Source of the DNA: Dasypus novemcinctus
Taxonomy: Eukaryota; Chordata; Mammalia; Cingulata; Dasypodidae
NCBI RefSeq assembly: GCF_030445035.2
Contig: NC_080704.1
Span: 29,812,200 to 29,876,199, forward strand
Length of the DNA stretch: 64,000 bases
Direction: 5' to 3'
In this document: one piece after another, positions 33,783 to 44,673 of the stretch
Numbering within the stretch: position 1 is the first letter of the stretch
How the letters are laid out: the number at the start of each line of letters is the position of its first letter
The notes under the pieces: model-generated
Databases searched by the model: none
What the model was told of the DNA's origin: nothing
What the model saw: only the letters and a program-made list of their open reading frames with translations
Position numbers and translations under genes: made by a program

Positions 33783-33955
33783 TACAATGTAAACTATAAT
33801 CCATGTGGTGTAGCAGTGCTCCAAAATGTATTCACCAAATGCAGTGAATGTGCCACAACAATGAAAGAATTTCGTGGTGTGGGAGAAGTCATGGGGGGGG
33901 GGGGCGGCGGGGAGAGGGGAGCAGGGGTATATGGGATCCTCTTATATATATATAT
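33783..33955 (+). mobile_element. Short L1 3'-UTR end
   Basis: AATGTAAACTATAATCCATG, AATGCAGTGAATGTGCCACA, a G-rich tract with a run of G at about 33892-33904, then GGATCCTCTTATATATATAT. It is a 5'-truncated sense copy of the 22293-23853 family. A SINE follows directly in its tail. Confidence 0.75.
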
Positions 33956-33960
33956 TTTTT

Positions 33961-34345
33961 AAAGATTTATTTTATTTAGTTCTTCCCCTCCCCCCCCCGT
34001 GTCTGCTCTCTTGTGTCCATTCGCTGTGTGTTCTTCTGTGTCCGCTTACGTTCTTGATGGTACCAGGAATCAGTGTCTCTTTTTGTTGTGTCATCTTGCT
34101 GTATCAGCTCTCCATGTATGTGTGGCACCACTCCTGGGTGGGCTGCACTTTTTTCTCATGGGGCAGCTCCCCTTGTGTGTGGAGCTCCCCTATGTGGGGG
34201 ACACCCCTGCGTGGCATGCACTTATTGCATGTGGCAGCACTGCGCGTGGGCCAACTCACCACATGGGCCAGGAGACCCTGGGTTTGAACCCTGGACCTCC
34301 TATATGGTAGGTGGATGCTCTATCAGTTGAACCACATCCACTTCC
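33961..34345 (-). mobile_element. Long DAS-type SINE
   Basis: Minus-strand long form. The head is at the right (GGAAGTGGATGTGGTTCAAC on the minus strand), B box GGTTCAAACCC, tail TGGACACAAGAGAGCAGACA at the left. It sits in the A/T tail of the L1 3' end, so I could not resolve a TSD. Confidence 0.85.
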
Positions 34346-34439
34346 TCACACTAGTTTCTTTATGCTTTTTTTGTTGTTTATAATTACATTAAAAAAATTA
34401 TTGAAGTATATCATTCATACATAAACAATAATTGTATAA

Positions 34440-34520
34440 TAATAGTTGTGACCTCATATTTTTTAATGTAACATTTTGTATGATCTATGTATCTTTAAAA
34501 AAACTTTAAAATACATATTT
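34440..34520 (+). mobile_element. Very short L1 3' end
   Basis: GTGACCTCATATTTTTTAAT, GTAACATTTTGTATGATCTA and TGTATCTTTAAAAAAAC equal only the last 60 or so bases of the L1 3'-UTR families seen elsewhere in this window. Confidence 0.5.
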
Positions 34521-34561
34521 TAAAAAGTTATTTTTTTAATCTATTTAATCTGCCCAGGTAA

Positions 34562-35085
34562 TGAAGATTGAGTGTCCCACTGAGGCAAATTAGTTTAGGA
34601 AAAGGGAAGATGAATCTAAGACCTGGCAGAAAAACATGGAGGTGAAACACATGGCCATGGAACCCCATCTGGAAACTCCCTGAGGGAAAGACTGCTCCAA
34701 GAAGGCTGCCAGAAAGACCCTGTGAGACCCCATTACGAGATTTCATTGGGGGTCAAGGGAAAACCCCGGATGCCCTCAAGGGGCCTCACCATTGGCCCCC
34801 TGGGGAACGGACAGGTGGGGTAGCCAATCAGAACAGCAAACATCTGGGGCCCTTCCTCCAACATTAGGAAAGGGAGGAGTAAAATAATAGCTTAATAAAG
34901 GTAGCACCACAAGCCCAAAATACTCTCTGCCTAGAGGAGCCCACTTCTACAGTCTAGGTGTGTAATCCTGTTCTCTTCTCCCATTTCTCAATAAACTACT
35001 GGCCTAACTAATCGGCATGTTCTTAAATTCTTTTATGTAACATAACCAAGGACCTAGAGGAGTCCATCATGCCCCGACTTCAACA
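34562..35085 (+). mobile_element. Probable ERV LTR
   Basis: Promoter-like order of a retroviral LTR: CCAAT box (GTAGCCAATCAGAAC, about 34817), AT-rich TATA-like AATAGCTTAATAAAGG (about 34886), poly(A) signal AATAAA in TCTCAATAAACTAC (about 34990), and a CA end near CTTCAACA. The start is taken at TGAAGATTGAG, but both ends are uncertain and no TSD is visible. No gag, pol or env sequence adjoins it. Confidence 0.5.
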
Positions 35086-35728
35086 AAATAGCATTCTCTG
35101 CTTTTTGATCTTATATTCCTGATTATTAAAACAAAAACAAGCATACAAAGAGTTTCTCTCTTCTAAAGAGCTGTTTTCTTATGGTTGTGCTCGTCTCTAA
35201 AATTATGATAATTTTAAAAATATTGTAATGTTTTACTTCAATTAATGAGTAGCTAAATGCAATTCATTTCTTGGTCTCAGACACTTATACTTCTATCTTA
35301 GAAAAGTGATTAAATAATCACTGAAAATTCTTTTGACTTCGATTTTCCAAGTTTAGACCCCAAATTCAGAATACTTATATTTCAAAATGGCATTACAATA
35401 TTTTTGATGTTTCTCCAAAGTTCCCTCATCAACTGCAATGATTGTTCTTTTAACTTATGAAATGCAACCTGGTAAAATAATTAGGTTTGTTTGGAAAGCT
35501 CCCTGTTCTTAAACAGCTAAGCAACATTGAAAGAACTTCATGGGAAGAGTTTTTAAGAAGCTTAGTTTTATTTCATTTCATGCAGGTAAACTATTATTAG
35601 TATAAATATGTTACAGAGATTGTACACTTTACTGAATGGAACTACAAGCCCTTGAAAATTTTTCAATGCCCTCTGTAAGAAACAAAGATTAGTTTAGTTT
35701 TCACATAAAGAAAGAAAATAATGATTAA
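35086..35728. other. Unassigned AT-rich sequence
   Basis: No gene or repeat recognised. Homeodomain-like words (CAATTAATGAG near 35240) are present but unremarkable. Confidence 0.35.
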
Positions 35729-36190
35729 TGTAACCTGGCAGCCTACTGCCTCAGTCTCCTACTCCCGGGTTAAACAGGAACAAAGGAAACCAGCTTAAGC
35801 CAGTCTTATAGGCAATAAAAAGATGCCCAAGAAAGAGTTAAGTCAATACCAATTCAGCACTAAATTCCATTCCTTATTTGACAAAGGGAGCAGGTAAAAA
35901 CTAAAGTGGTTGGAATGTGATGGGGGAAGCGGTTAATCACAAACTTTTGCGTGGAAAAGTTAGATCTTCTCGGATAGGCTGTAACTTCTGAAGTATCCAG
36001 TCTATGGAGAAACAGAGGAAGGGCTTGTGTGCTAGGCTTAGCGGTATAAATTGTGTCATTTTTCTTTGTTCGGGGCACCAGCCATGTTTTCTGGTTGTGC
36101 ACCCCTTCTTGCAAGATTGAGAATAAATTCTTTTCTTCTCCACAATCAGGTGAGCCTTATTTTCTTCCAGAAGAAGATTTCTTTCTAACA
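35729..36190 (+). mobile_element. Probable ERV LTR with R-region hairpin
   Basis: Starts TGTAACCTGGCAGCC and ends near TTTCTAACA. It has TATA-like GGTATAAATTG (about 36041), a hairpin-prone GGGGCACCAGCC / GGTTGTGCACCCC (36071-36106), and the poly(A) signal AATAAA (about 36121). The order TATA, R hairpin, AATAAA, U5 fits a retroviral LTR. There is no adjacent viral coding sequence and no convincing TSD. Confidence 0.5.
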
Positions 36191-36534
36191 CCTCTCTGTC
36201 CATCATATATACATTCTTCATCTCAAGGCAAACCTTGATTAACTTCTTAGGAAATACTGCAGTCAAGTCAAATTCAGCCCCTGTTCCTGCTGTAGTGGGG
36301 GCTGACCCAGAAGGCTGCCACGGCAAGCTCTGCAGCTCATGGGCCCTGAGTCCTCTGTGCTGGGCCTGGGGATAAGTTTGACTGCAGACACCACAGGAAA
36401 AAAAAATTCTTAGGAAATAGTTATGTCCCACTGCTGGGGAAGTCACGAACTTACCTGGAAACCATCTCCCAGTCCTCATCCACACCCCACCCCCCTTTTC
36501 TATTGTGTGCAGATATTTCAGTAGGTTTCCATTC

Positions 36535-36960
36535 TGTAGCCCAAGGGAAGCTTTAGCTCTAAAGAAAAGGCCTTACCTTACCTTAAACCCAGAAACCAGC
36601 GAACAAGCACTTCCAGCTGCTTGTGAAGAAGGGAACGCTCAGCCCCAGGGTCCTTCCCCCTGGGGTTGTATAAATACCCTATCCTTGGGCAGCATCGTTT
36701 TGTCTCTCCTCTCTGACACAAAGTGGGGTGAAGTGGGGCTTGCGGAGCTGCCATCTACCATCCCTGACCCCAGCAATTTTTGGCCTCCCCCGAAGGCTGA
36801 CCGTGACAGGTCTCTTGTCCTCCTCTTTTGGGTCTTTTGTGCTTGTGTAAGTACAAGCCATCTTTTGCTAAAAGTTTCTGCTCTGCCTAAGCTTGTGTCC
36901 CCAGGATGCAAGGTGGAGCAACTTGCTCTGCAGCTACACCCCAGTAGAGAATTTCCTTTT
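36535..36960 (+). mobile_element. LTR-like segment with TATA box
   Basis: Relatively G+C-rich for this window, with a consensus TATAAATA (about 36669) and a splice-donor-like TGTGTAAGTAC (about 36843). This could be an LTR plus leader or an ordinary promoter. A 163-residue frame across it (36505-36996) has no recognisable domain. Confidence 0.35.
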
Positions 36961-37559
36961 CCTTCTTTCTCATATTGTTTATTAATGCTATTGTAATGAA
37001 TTAATCAGTAAGAGTCTTTTCTATCTTATTAGTCTCATCATCAACATGTGGTTTCTGCTTTAATCTCCTGCTTTGTTTCAGGCTCTGCTATAAGCTACAG
37101 GCTAGATATTATGTCATCCACCAAACAAGGATGTCTACTGAGGAAGACTCTAGCAGGTGCGCCTAATGATCCTTAAATAAATTAACTCCTGGCTACAGGT
37201 TTCTGAGCTGCCATTATTTAGAAAATTGTGAGACTGTACGTGAATGAAAGACAAGATTTCCAGTACTTTTTGCAGACCAAAAGCAGATGAGGTTGTGATA
37301 GCAGACTGATGATTCAGGTTATGGTGGAACAAGAATTAATTACATGGGACTCAATTTAAGTGATGAGGTAAATGTAATTGTGATTAATGGCCTTGGGAAA
37401 ATTGTAGATACTGTTTTAGTCATCTTTGATGCGTATGTGATGAAGCGCTTCATTTATTTTTCATCTATCTTTAAACTTTAATTCAGATTTTATGTTTGTA
37501 GACTGAAATAAAATACCTTGGGAATCAGGAACAAATAGCTTTACTCAGTCTTTTTAATG
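36961..37559. other. Unassigned sequence
   Basis: No gene or repeat recognised. Confidence 0.4.
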
Positions 37560-37815
37560 TTTAACTGCTTTATTGATATAAAATCAATATAAGTAAACTG
37601 TATATATTTTAAATATACAATTTAAGTTTGACATGTATATTCCTGTGACACCATCACCACAATTAAGACAATGAATATATCCATTGCCTGCAAAAGATTC
37701 CTCATACCTCTTTGTAATCCCTCCCTGTGGCACATCCCTTTATCTGAAAGTAAACATTGACCTACTTTCTGTCACTATATATTAACTTGTACTTCCTAAA
37801 ATTTTCTATAAATGA
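37560..37815 (-). mobile_element. Old L1M 3'-UTR fragment
   Basis: GCTTTATTGATATAAAATCA, GTGACACCATCACCACAATT and AATATATCCATTGCCTGCAA are antisense L1M 3'-UTR words. Confidence 0.65.
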
Positions 37816-38270
37816 CAACTTCTTACAAAGTTTATACATAGTCTTAACATAAAAGCCAGCAATTTTATTTCTAGATATTTACCCAAGAAAAATGGAAATA
37901 TATTTCCATACAAATATTTGTGATATTCATGATATCCTAAAACTAGAAACAACCTAAATATCTGTTAATATGTGAACTGATAAAATGTGATATATCCATA
38001 CAGTGGGATACTACCCAGGAATAAAATGGAATGAACTACTGATCCATGGATCAACACATGAATTTTCTATTCCATTTATTTAAGTTCAGAAATGGGCAGA
38101 AATAATCAATGCTCATAGATATCAGAACAATAGTTACATTTTAGAATGGAGATGGACTGAAAAGTTTAACTAGGGTATTCTCTCCAATGATAAGGTATTC
38201 TAATCTTGATTGCGGTGGTATAAATATTTATCAAAATACATTCAATTATTTACTTAAAAATGCAATTCAC
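37816..38270 (+). mobile_element. Old L1M ORF2-end fragment
   Basis: GCAATTTTATTTCTAGATAT, GAAACAACCTAAATATCTGT, TATCCATACAGTGGGATACT and TAGAATGGAGATGGACTG are sense L1M ORF2 C-terminal and 3'-UTR words. It is head-to-head with the antisense piece just upstream, either two fragments or one inverted copy. Confidence 0.7.
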
Positions 38271-38648
38271 GACATAAAATTTGCCTCAGTTAAGAAGAAT
38301 AATCCCCCCCCCCCAATTCTAATATAGGCTAAGGGAAATGAAAGCACAGGGATATTTAAGCAATTCGTTTTAGTTTGCCAAAGGGTTGCCAATGCAAAGT
38401 GCCAGGAATGGGTTGGCTTTTATAAGGATATTTATTTGTAGTAAAAGCTGACAGTTCCAAGGCTGTGAAAAGTCCAACTCAAGGCAACATAAGAGATGCT
38501 CTCGCACCAAAGTCAGCTGTAAGCTATCAGGCATCTAACAGGGCTCTCTATGCTTGAGCTGCTCCATGGGCCCAGCCTTTTGGGGGCTTCTTGCTTAAGC
38601 AATTCTCTAGTCTTCTCTCGCATGGCAGGATCAAAAATGGTGGCTTCA

Positions 38649-39037
38649 GGGAAGCGAATTTGGCTCAACTGATAAGAGCTTCTGCCTACCACATGGGAGG
38701 TCTAGGGTTCAAACCCAGAGCCTCCTGACCTGTGTGGTGAGCTGGCCCATGTGCAGTGCTAATGCACGCAAGGAGTGCCCTGCCACGCAGGGGTGTCCCC
38801 TGCCTAGGGGAGACCCATGCACAAGGAGTGCACCCCATAAGGAGAGCCACCCTGCATGAAAAAAAGCACAGCCCACCCACACTGAGAGCTGACACAGCAA
38901 GATGATGCAACAAAAAGAGACACAGATTCCCGGTGTCACAAGAATGCAAGCAGACACAGAAGAACACATAGCAAATGGACAGAGAGAGCAGACAATGGGG
39001 GGAGGGGAGAGAAAGAAAAAAATAAAATAAATTTTAA
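38649..39037 (+). mobile_element. Long DAS-type SINE
   Basis: The head GGGAAGCGAATTTGGCTCAA is followed by B box GGTTCAAACCC, body GGGGTGTCCCCTGCCTAGGG and tail. The flanks AAAAATGGTGGCTTC and AAAAAATGGTGAATTC are an imperfect TSD. It lies inside the LTR. Confidence 0.88.
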
Positions 39038-39263
39038 AAAAATGGTGAATTCCTTTTTCTGTCTTTCTCTGTGTCTCCATTTTATCAGACCCAGCAAAAG
39101 GGCAGAGACTCAACCTGAGCCATGCCTCACTGATGTAGTCTAATCAAAAGCCCTAAAGTGATTTTATCAAGTAATCTAATCAAAGGACCTTCAACCAAAT
39201 TTAATACAATCAAAGAGTATCACACCCACAGGAATAGATTAGTTTAAAAATATAATCTTGCAG

Positions 39264-39350
39264 GGAGCGGATGTAGCACTCATGATTGAGTGCCTGCTTT
39301 GCATGTTTGAGGTACCAGGTTCGATCCATGGTACCTCCTAAAAACAAAGA
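39264..39350 (+). mobile_element. Short tRNA-only SINE
   Basis: GGGAGCGGATGTAGCACTCA, then B box GGTTCGATCC and TACCTCCTAAAAACAAAG. It has the same minimal architecture as 9500-9600. Confidence 0.75.
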
Positions 39351-39389
39351 AATGGAAAAAAAAAAAAACCCACCAAAACCCAATTCTCA

Positions 39390-39480
39390 TTGGAGAGTGG
39401 ATGTAACTCCATAGTTGAGCATCTGCTCCTGGTGTACGAGGTCCTGGATTCAATCCCCAGTACTTCCTATCAAAATAAAA
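39390..39480 (+). mobile_element. Short tRNA-only SINE
   Basis: GGAGAGTGGATGTAACTCCA, B box GGATTCAATCCC, AGTACTTCCTATC then AAAATAAAAAAA. It lies 40 bp after another short SINE of the same kind. Confidence 0.7.
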
Positions 39481-39654
39481 AAATAATAATCTTTTTCTTT
39501 TTGAGATTCATAAAATAATCTCAAACTGCCACATTGTTCCTGGACTCCATCCACTCCTGCTTCAAATAGAGATGTTCCACATTTATATGCAGAGCATATT
39601 GCTCTTCTCCGTAAAATTCATTCTGAAGTATTGTGAAGACTTTTTTCTTTTTTA

Positions 39655-39735
39655 GAAGATTCTGGGGATTGAACCTGGGACATCATACAATGGGAAGCAG
39701 TCACTCAAACCACTGTATACCCACTGCTAAAGACC
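39655..39735 (-). mobile_element. Short tRNA-only SINE, diverged
   Basis: GGGGATTGAACCTGGGACAT, then ACTCAAACCACTGTATACCC: the reverse complement of the short SINE head with its B box. The outer parts have decayed. Confidence 0.65.
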
Positions 39736-41495
39736 AATTTTTAACAATTATCTAGAACAATGATGCGCATACCCCAAACTTTAGGATCTAAAGAAATAGA
39801 TTTAAAACAGAGAGGTTATACCTTTTAAATTGTGATTTAGAGACAAACCCCAGGAAAGACGAACTTATTCCCAGAATACAATTTATTTTCTTATCTTCCA
39901 AAACCCAATTTTCATATACCTTAACTTAATGCTTGGATTATAGAAAAACAAAAAGAACAAAAAAACCCTGTAAAAGTAGCACATTTTTTAGAGGATATTT
40001 AGTTATGGGAGAGAGGTATGAAAGCACATGGTGTAAGGTAAGAGACAGTTTAGAGATGGGGTTAAAGGCAGAAAATTTACTCCAAAATTAGAGAACCCCA
40101 GGCTAACATATGGAAAGTGCTGTGGGCAGTCTTTTCCCATTTCACTTATTGCCTATGCCACTTAATATCTTTATAAATCAGAGGCTATTTCATTTGTGCA
40201 AACATTTTATCTTATTTTTAATACTTGAAGATACTTTGGGGAATTTCCTTTTTCTCTGCTGTAAAACTTAATGTTCATCAAGGGTACACTGGGTGGGCAA
40301 ATGAGAAGAATCTATCTAGAGTGAATGTGTGTCCACAGAGAACTAAGTCAGTTCTCTTGGAAATTGGCTTATTATGATTCTGTTAAGATCTATTTCTACA
40401 TCTGGGTTTAATGAGTCCCAGGTCCCCAGTTGGGAAACCCTTTTTTAAAAATCCATGGCTCTTTAAATTCCACAGAAATTTTAATGATTAGAAGGATAAT
40501 ATCATTCTTGCTTTAATGGTCAAGAGACCCATAAGAAAGTTGTGGTTCTAACATCTGTTATAAAGAAAAGCAGGGAACCTATTTAAAAGTGCTTAATGCA
40601 TATGATTAAACAATTATTAAAATGTTTCATTTATTTAAACATAAGTAGTATGGTTTCCAGCAAGGATGTGTCCAGGTTTGGAGAATACGCTGGAGTAACT
40701 TGAAGTTTTTACTTTCACAATCTGCAAGGGCCATTTAGAGGTTCCTAGATAGTAGAGTGTGTTAAACACACATCCCACATACTGACGTTTTAAGCAAGAT
40801 CACTAATTTTTGCTATTTGAGATTATACTAATAAAGAAAGGCTCAACTTAAGTTTTATAGCAGAAAGTTGCATTTCCTATAAAATCTTAGAAAGGCAAGA
40901 ATAGCCTCCAAGAGTTTAAGAAAGGAGAAGATATTCTTTCACACTGAGATACAGATAACTCATATCTGTTTGAATTACCTATCTGTTGAAAAAAAAAAGA
41001 AATAATGCATTTTAACCAAGGTACAAGAAAGACGGAAAGGATGCAACTATTCTATGTAATTTTGAAAAACATCCACATATATTTGGAGCATATTTGTGGT
41101 AAAAGAGGTCTTTGAAAAATTTGAAAATCGAAAGGAATAATTCTTCCTTGACTTAGGGAAAACTTTCTAACCAAAGGAAGACAAAGTTTCAGTCTGAAGA
41201 CGATTGATATTGAATACAATTCTTCTGAAAAAAAATTCATATGTAATTTAGACCATAAGAAAGCACGAATTTCAACCATTTTCTACCTACAAGAAGATGC
41301 CAGTTTCATATTATTAAACCTAGTGCTTTCTCCTTGCATGGTATAATTAACTCTTCCTTAGAAATAATCATCTGCCAAATGAAGTTATACAACTATCAAA
41401 TGGTGGGCATTAAGTTGAGGGCTCCTGGTCTCTGGAGGTACTTGTATAGAAACAGGCTAGGATCTGCAGAAGACACTGGTTCATTTACCTATCTT
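39736..41495. other. Unassigned sequence
   Basis: No gene or repeat recognised in 1.7 kb. Frames are short and without resemblance. Confidence 0.4.
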
Positions 41496-41515
41496 GTTAG
41501 CTTTATAATGCCAAG

Positions 41516-42074
41516 TGTATTAGTCAGCCAAAGGGGTGCTGATTGAAAATACCAGAAATTGGTTGGCTTTTATAAAGGGTATTTATTTGGGGTAGGGACT
41601 TACAGATACCAGGCCATAAAACATAAGTTACTTCCTTCACCAAAGTCTATTGCCACGTGTTGGGGCAAGATGGCTGGTGACATCTGCCAAGAGTTCTGGC
41701 TTCTTGTATTCCTCTCTTCCTGGGGCTTGCTTCATTCTAGGCTCAGGGTTCCTCTCTTCCCAGGGCTTGTTTCTCTCTGGGTTGAGGGTTTCTCTCTTCC
41801 CGGGGCTTGTTTCTCTTTCCTCACAACCAATCTCCTCTGTGTGATTACTTCCAGGGGCTCTAGCTCAAGACTCCAGCATCAAAAACTCCAACTCTGTCCT
41901 TTGCCATGTCTTTTATCTGTGAGTCCCCACCTACCAAGGGATGGAAACTCAACACCCTACTAATGTGGCCCAATCAAAACCCTAATCATGATTTAATCAT
42001 GACCAGGTACAGACCATGTACAGGTATAATCCAGTATCTATTTTTGGAATTCATAACTATATCAAACTGCTATA
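41516..42074 (-). mobile_element. Solo LTR with exact 5-bp TSD
   Basis: Perfect 5-bp TSD CCAAG at 41511-41515 and 42075-42079, as expected for ERVL/MaLR integration. TG...CA-type ends are slightly mutated (minus-strand start TATAGCAGTTTGATATAGTT, end CCTTTGGCTGACTAATACA). It is related to the LTRs at 4914 and 38366 (GGCTTTTATAAAGGGTATTT block with antisense AATAAA). It carries a 40-bp tandem repeat. Confidence 0.85.
41711..41820. repeat. 40-bp tandem repeat inside LTR
   Basis: CCTCTCTTCC(T/C)(G/A)GGGCTTG units start at 41711, 41751 and 41791: exact 40-bp period, about 2.7 copies. Confidence 0.85.
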
Positions 42075-42699
42075 CCAAGTAACAAATTAAGGCAAACTTA
42101 GTGGCTTACCACAGCACACATCTATTACCTCACAGTTTCCAGGGGTTAGGAGTCAGGGTATGGTGACCTGGGACCTCTGTACAAGATCTCATAGACTTCG
42201 ATCAAGGTGTAGGTCAGACTGTGTTCTCATCTGGAGGCTCGAGTAGGAAAGCCTCTACTTCCAAGTTAACTTGGGTTGTTCGCAGAATTCATCTCTGAAT
42301 CGTTGTAGTAATGAAGGGTGCTGGTTTCTTGTGGACTTTGGTCTGGAGGCTGCCCTCAGCAACTAGAAGCCTCAGTCATTAGATGCCACCTGTCGCCTCT
42401 TGCCATGTGGACTTTCCTAACATGGAGATTTACTTCATTGAGTCAGCAAGGAGAGTCTCTAGAGTGTGTCTGCTAGCAAAAAGGAGTCTTACATAATATA
42501 ATGTAATTGCAGGAGTGACATCGCATCACCTTTGCCAGATTTATTGGTCAGAAGCAAGTCACAGGTCCCATCTACACTCAACAGGCCAGGATCACACAAA
42601 GGCATGAACACCAGGAGGCAAGAATCATGGGAGGGCCCATTAGAGTCTGTCCACAACACTTCTCAGGCAGAGTTCCAGTGTGTTAAGTGTCCCCCGGTA

Positions 42700-43285
42700 T
42701 TAGTTATCAATTGCTGCATAACAAATTACACCAAAACTTAGTGGCTTGAAACAATAAACATTGATTGTCTCAGTCTGTGGGGCAAGAAACCAGGCATAAC
42801 CTTAGCTGAGTCTTCTGACCCAGGATCTCTTGCTCCAGTTTGCAATCAAAATGTCGGCAAGTCTGCAGTCATCTCCAGCCTCATCTAAGGGAAGAATCCT
42901 GTTCCAGACTCGCTCATGCATTTGACAGGATTCAGCTCCTCACAGGCTGTTGGATTGAGGGCCATAGTTCCTCAGTGTTTGCTAACTGGAGGCCTCCCTC
43001 AATTCCTTGCTGGGTGGGCATCTCCACAGAGCAATTTGCAAAATGAAAGTTGGTGTCCATTAGAGTGAGCAAGTGAGCAAAAGAGAGAAAAGAGCGAGAC
43101 AGAAGCCAAATTCTTTTTGTAACCCAATCCTGGAAATGACATACTAATACTTGAACCATATTTTATTTGTTAGAAACAAATCACTAGGGACAGCTAACAC
43201 TCAAAGGTGGGGATTATACAAAGGCATAAATTCTAGGAGTTGCAATCATTGGGAGACATTTTATACGCTGCCTGCCATACACCTC
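42700..43285 (-). mobile_element. Old LTR-like repeat, copy 2
   Basis: Starts ATTAGTTATCAATTGCTGCA, then TAACAAATTACACC and CTTAGTGGCTTGAAAC, and ends near GGGGATTATACAAAGGCATA. It is in the same orientation and word order as copy 1 immediately upstream. Confidence 0.55.
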
Positions 43286-43289
43286 TTCC

Positions 43290-43740
43290 ACCATAAGAAT
43301 CACATATAAACCCTGATTAGTCTGAGACCAATCATGGCAATTCCTCTTTCTTGCAAGTAAGTGGCTGTGGCATGGACATGTGATGCTAATTTGATTAGTG
43401 AAATATATAGCGAAGCCAGCCAGGAAGACTCTGAGATACCACTTTTCCTCATGGTTCAGCCCTTTTTTAGGGCTGTGAAAGCCATTTTGTGGCCATGAAG
43501 GGAGCCAGCCCAACCAAAAAGGCAATGCTTGGAGAATACCAGAGGAGCTTGGATTCTTAATGATAATGTTTAGAGAAAGAAGTAGCCAACCTATGGTCCT
43601 CCTAATGCAGGACTTCGTGTGTTTGTTTTTGTTTAAAATAATACACTTCCCCTTGTGTAAGCCAACCTTGTTTGCTTTCTTTATTATTTGCAACTGAATG
43701 TGCCTTAACTGAGACAGTACCTGGAATGTAGAGAAGTGTC
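43290..43740 (+). mobile_element. Possible LTR-like fragment
   Basis: Ends TTATTATTTGCAACTGAATG then TGCCTTAACTGAGACA, resembling the end of a MaLR/ERVL-type LTR. The 201-residue antisense frame across it (43214-43819) shows no domain. Confidence 0.35.
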
Positions 43741-43815
43741 TTAGTATCTTGCCCTGTATGAAGAATTGTACTGGAGCATCTTTACTGTTTTCCTTCTGGT
43801 AGGGGAAGAAACGAA

Positions 43816-43823
<8 letters not shown>

Positions 43824-43853
<30 letters not shown>

Positions 43854-43928
43854 GTATGTATGTAAATATATATATGTATGTATGTAAATATATATATGTA
43901 TGTATGTAAATATATATATATATATATA
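43824..43928. repeat. Microsatellite: (TC)n, 22-bp units, (TA)n
   Basis: (TC)n to about 43848, then a TATGTATGTATGTAAATATA unit starting at 43851, 43873 and 43895 (22-bp period), then (TA)n. Likely length-polymorphic. Confidence 0.9.
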
Positions 43929-43950
43929 CCTTGGATTTTAAGATACTATA

Positions 43951-44349
43951 GGGAAGCAGATTTGTCTCAGTGGATAGAGCATCTGCCTACCACATGGGAG
44001 GTCCAAGGTTCAAACCCAGGGCCTTCTGGCCCGTGTGATGAGCTGGCCCACGCACAGGGCTGATGCGCACTGTGCCATGCTGGGGTGTCCCCCACATAGG
44101 GGAGCCCCACGTGCAAGGAGTGCACCCCGTAAGACAAGCCGCCCCGCACGAAAAAAGTGCAGCCTGCCCAGGAGTGGGGCCGCACACACAGAGAATTGAC
44201 ACAACAAAAAGAGACACAGATTCCAGGTGTCGCTGACAAGAATACAAGCGGACACAGAAGAGCACACAGTGAATGGAAACAGAGAGCAGACAACTGGGGG
44301 TGGGGGGGGAAGGGGAGAGAAATAGATAAAAAATAAATCTTTAAAAAAA
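43951..44349 (+). mobile_element. Long DAS-type SINE
   Basis: The head GGGAAGCAGATTTGTCTCAG, B box GGTTCAAACCC, long body and GAGAGCAGACAACTGGGG tail are all present. TSD AAGATACTATA (43940-43950) and AAGATACCCATA (44350-44361), imperfect. Confidence 0.88.
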
Positions 44350-44502
44350 AAGATACCCATAAAACAGCTCTACTGAGTGGAAAGATGTGCAAAGAAAACC
44401 TGGTTCACCCGTTACTGTTGCCTGTGCTTTGGTCTGGAGTGTTTTTTTAAGTAAACACTAAAATACAACCAATCATTGCTTTGGAAAGGCTGAGTTATTA
44501 TC

Positions 44503-44655
44503 AGGTTGTCTCAACCTTCAATGTACATACGAATCACCTGGGGATCTTGTCAAAATGCAGCTTCTGATTTGGTTACTCAGGGGTAAGGCCCTAGAGCCTG
44601 CATTTTTCTAGCAAGCTCCAAAATGATGCCAAGGGTGCTACTGTGAAGACCATGT
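44503..44655. mobile_element. MER5-like hAT fossil
   Basis: TGTCTCAACCTTCAATGTAC, ATACGAATCACCTGGGGATC, TTGTCAAAATGCAGCTTCTG and TTTTCTAGCAAGCTCCAAAA match MER5-family non-autonomous hAT elements. Confidence 0.78.
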
Positions 44656-44673
44656 TTTATGAAGAAAAGATAT

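Larger units (their letters stand above)
38366..39533 (-). mobile_element. Solo LTR (same family as 4914-5554) with nested SINEs
   Basis: The minus strand starts TGTGGCAGTTTGAGATTATT at 39533 and ends TTGGCAAACTAAAACG at 38366. The block AAGGCTGTGAAAAGTCCAAC (38460) is identical to 4999-5018, and AGACCCAGCAA...GGCAGAGACTCAA is shared with 5415. The SINEs at 38649-39037, 39264-39350 and 39390-39480 are inserted in it; without them it is about 600 bp. Confidence 0.8.
41496..42680 (-). mobile_element. Old LTR-like repeat, copy 1 (split)
   Basis: The parts at 41496-41515 and 42075-42680 join across the younger LTR. Words include ACAAATTAAGGCAAACTTAG, TGTGTTCTCATCTGGAGGCT, GGTCAGAAGCAAGTCACAGG and GGCATGAACACCAGGAGGC. 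It shares layout with copy 2 at 42700-43285. The type resembles ERVL/MaLR-class LTRs, but I cannot name the family. Confidence 0.55.

Noticed and set aside
36505..36996. 163-residue plus-strand frame near a TATA box
   Set aside because: No domain, signal or homologous motif seen. It lies over an LTR-like segment, so chance is more likely.
43214..43819. 201-residue minus-strand frame
   Set aside because: Spans old LTR-like sequence and microsatellite. The protein has no recognisable motif and begins in Phe/Lys-rich text from the repeat.
43824..43928. CRISPR-like direct repeats
   Set aside because: Units are contiguous 22-bp microsatellite repeats with no unique spacers, in a mammalian genome.
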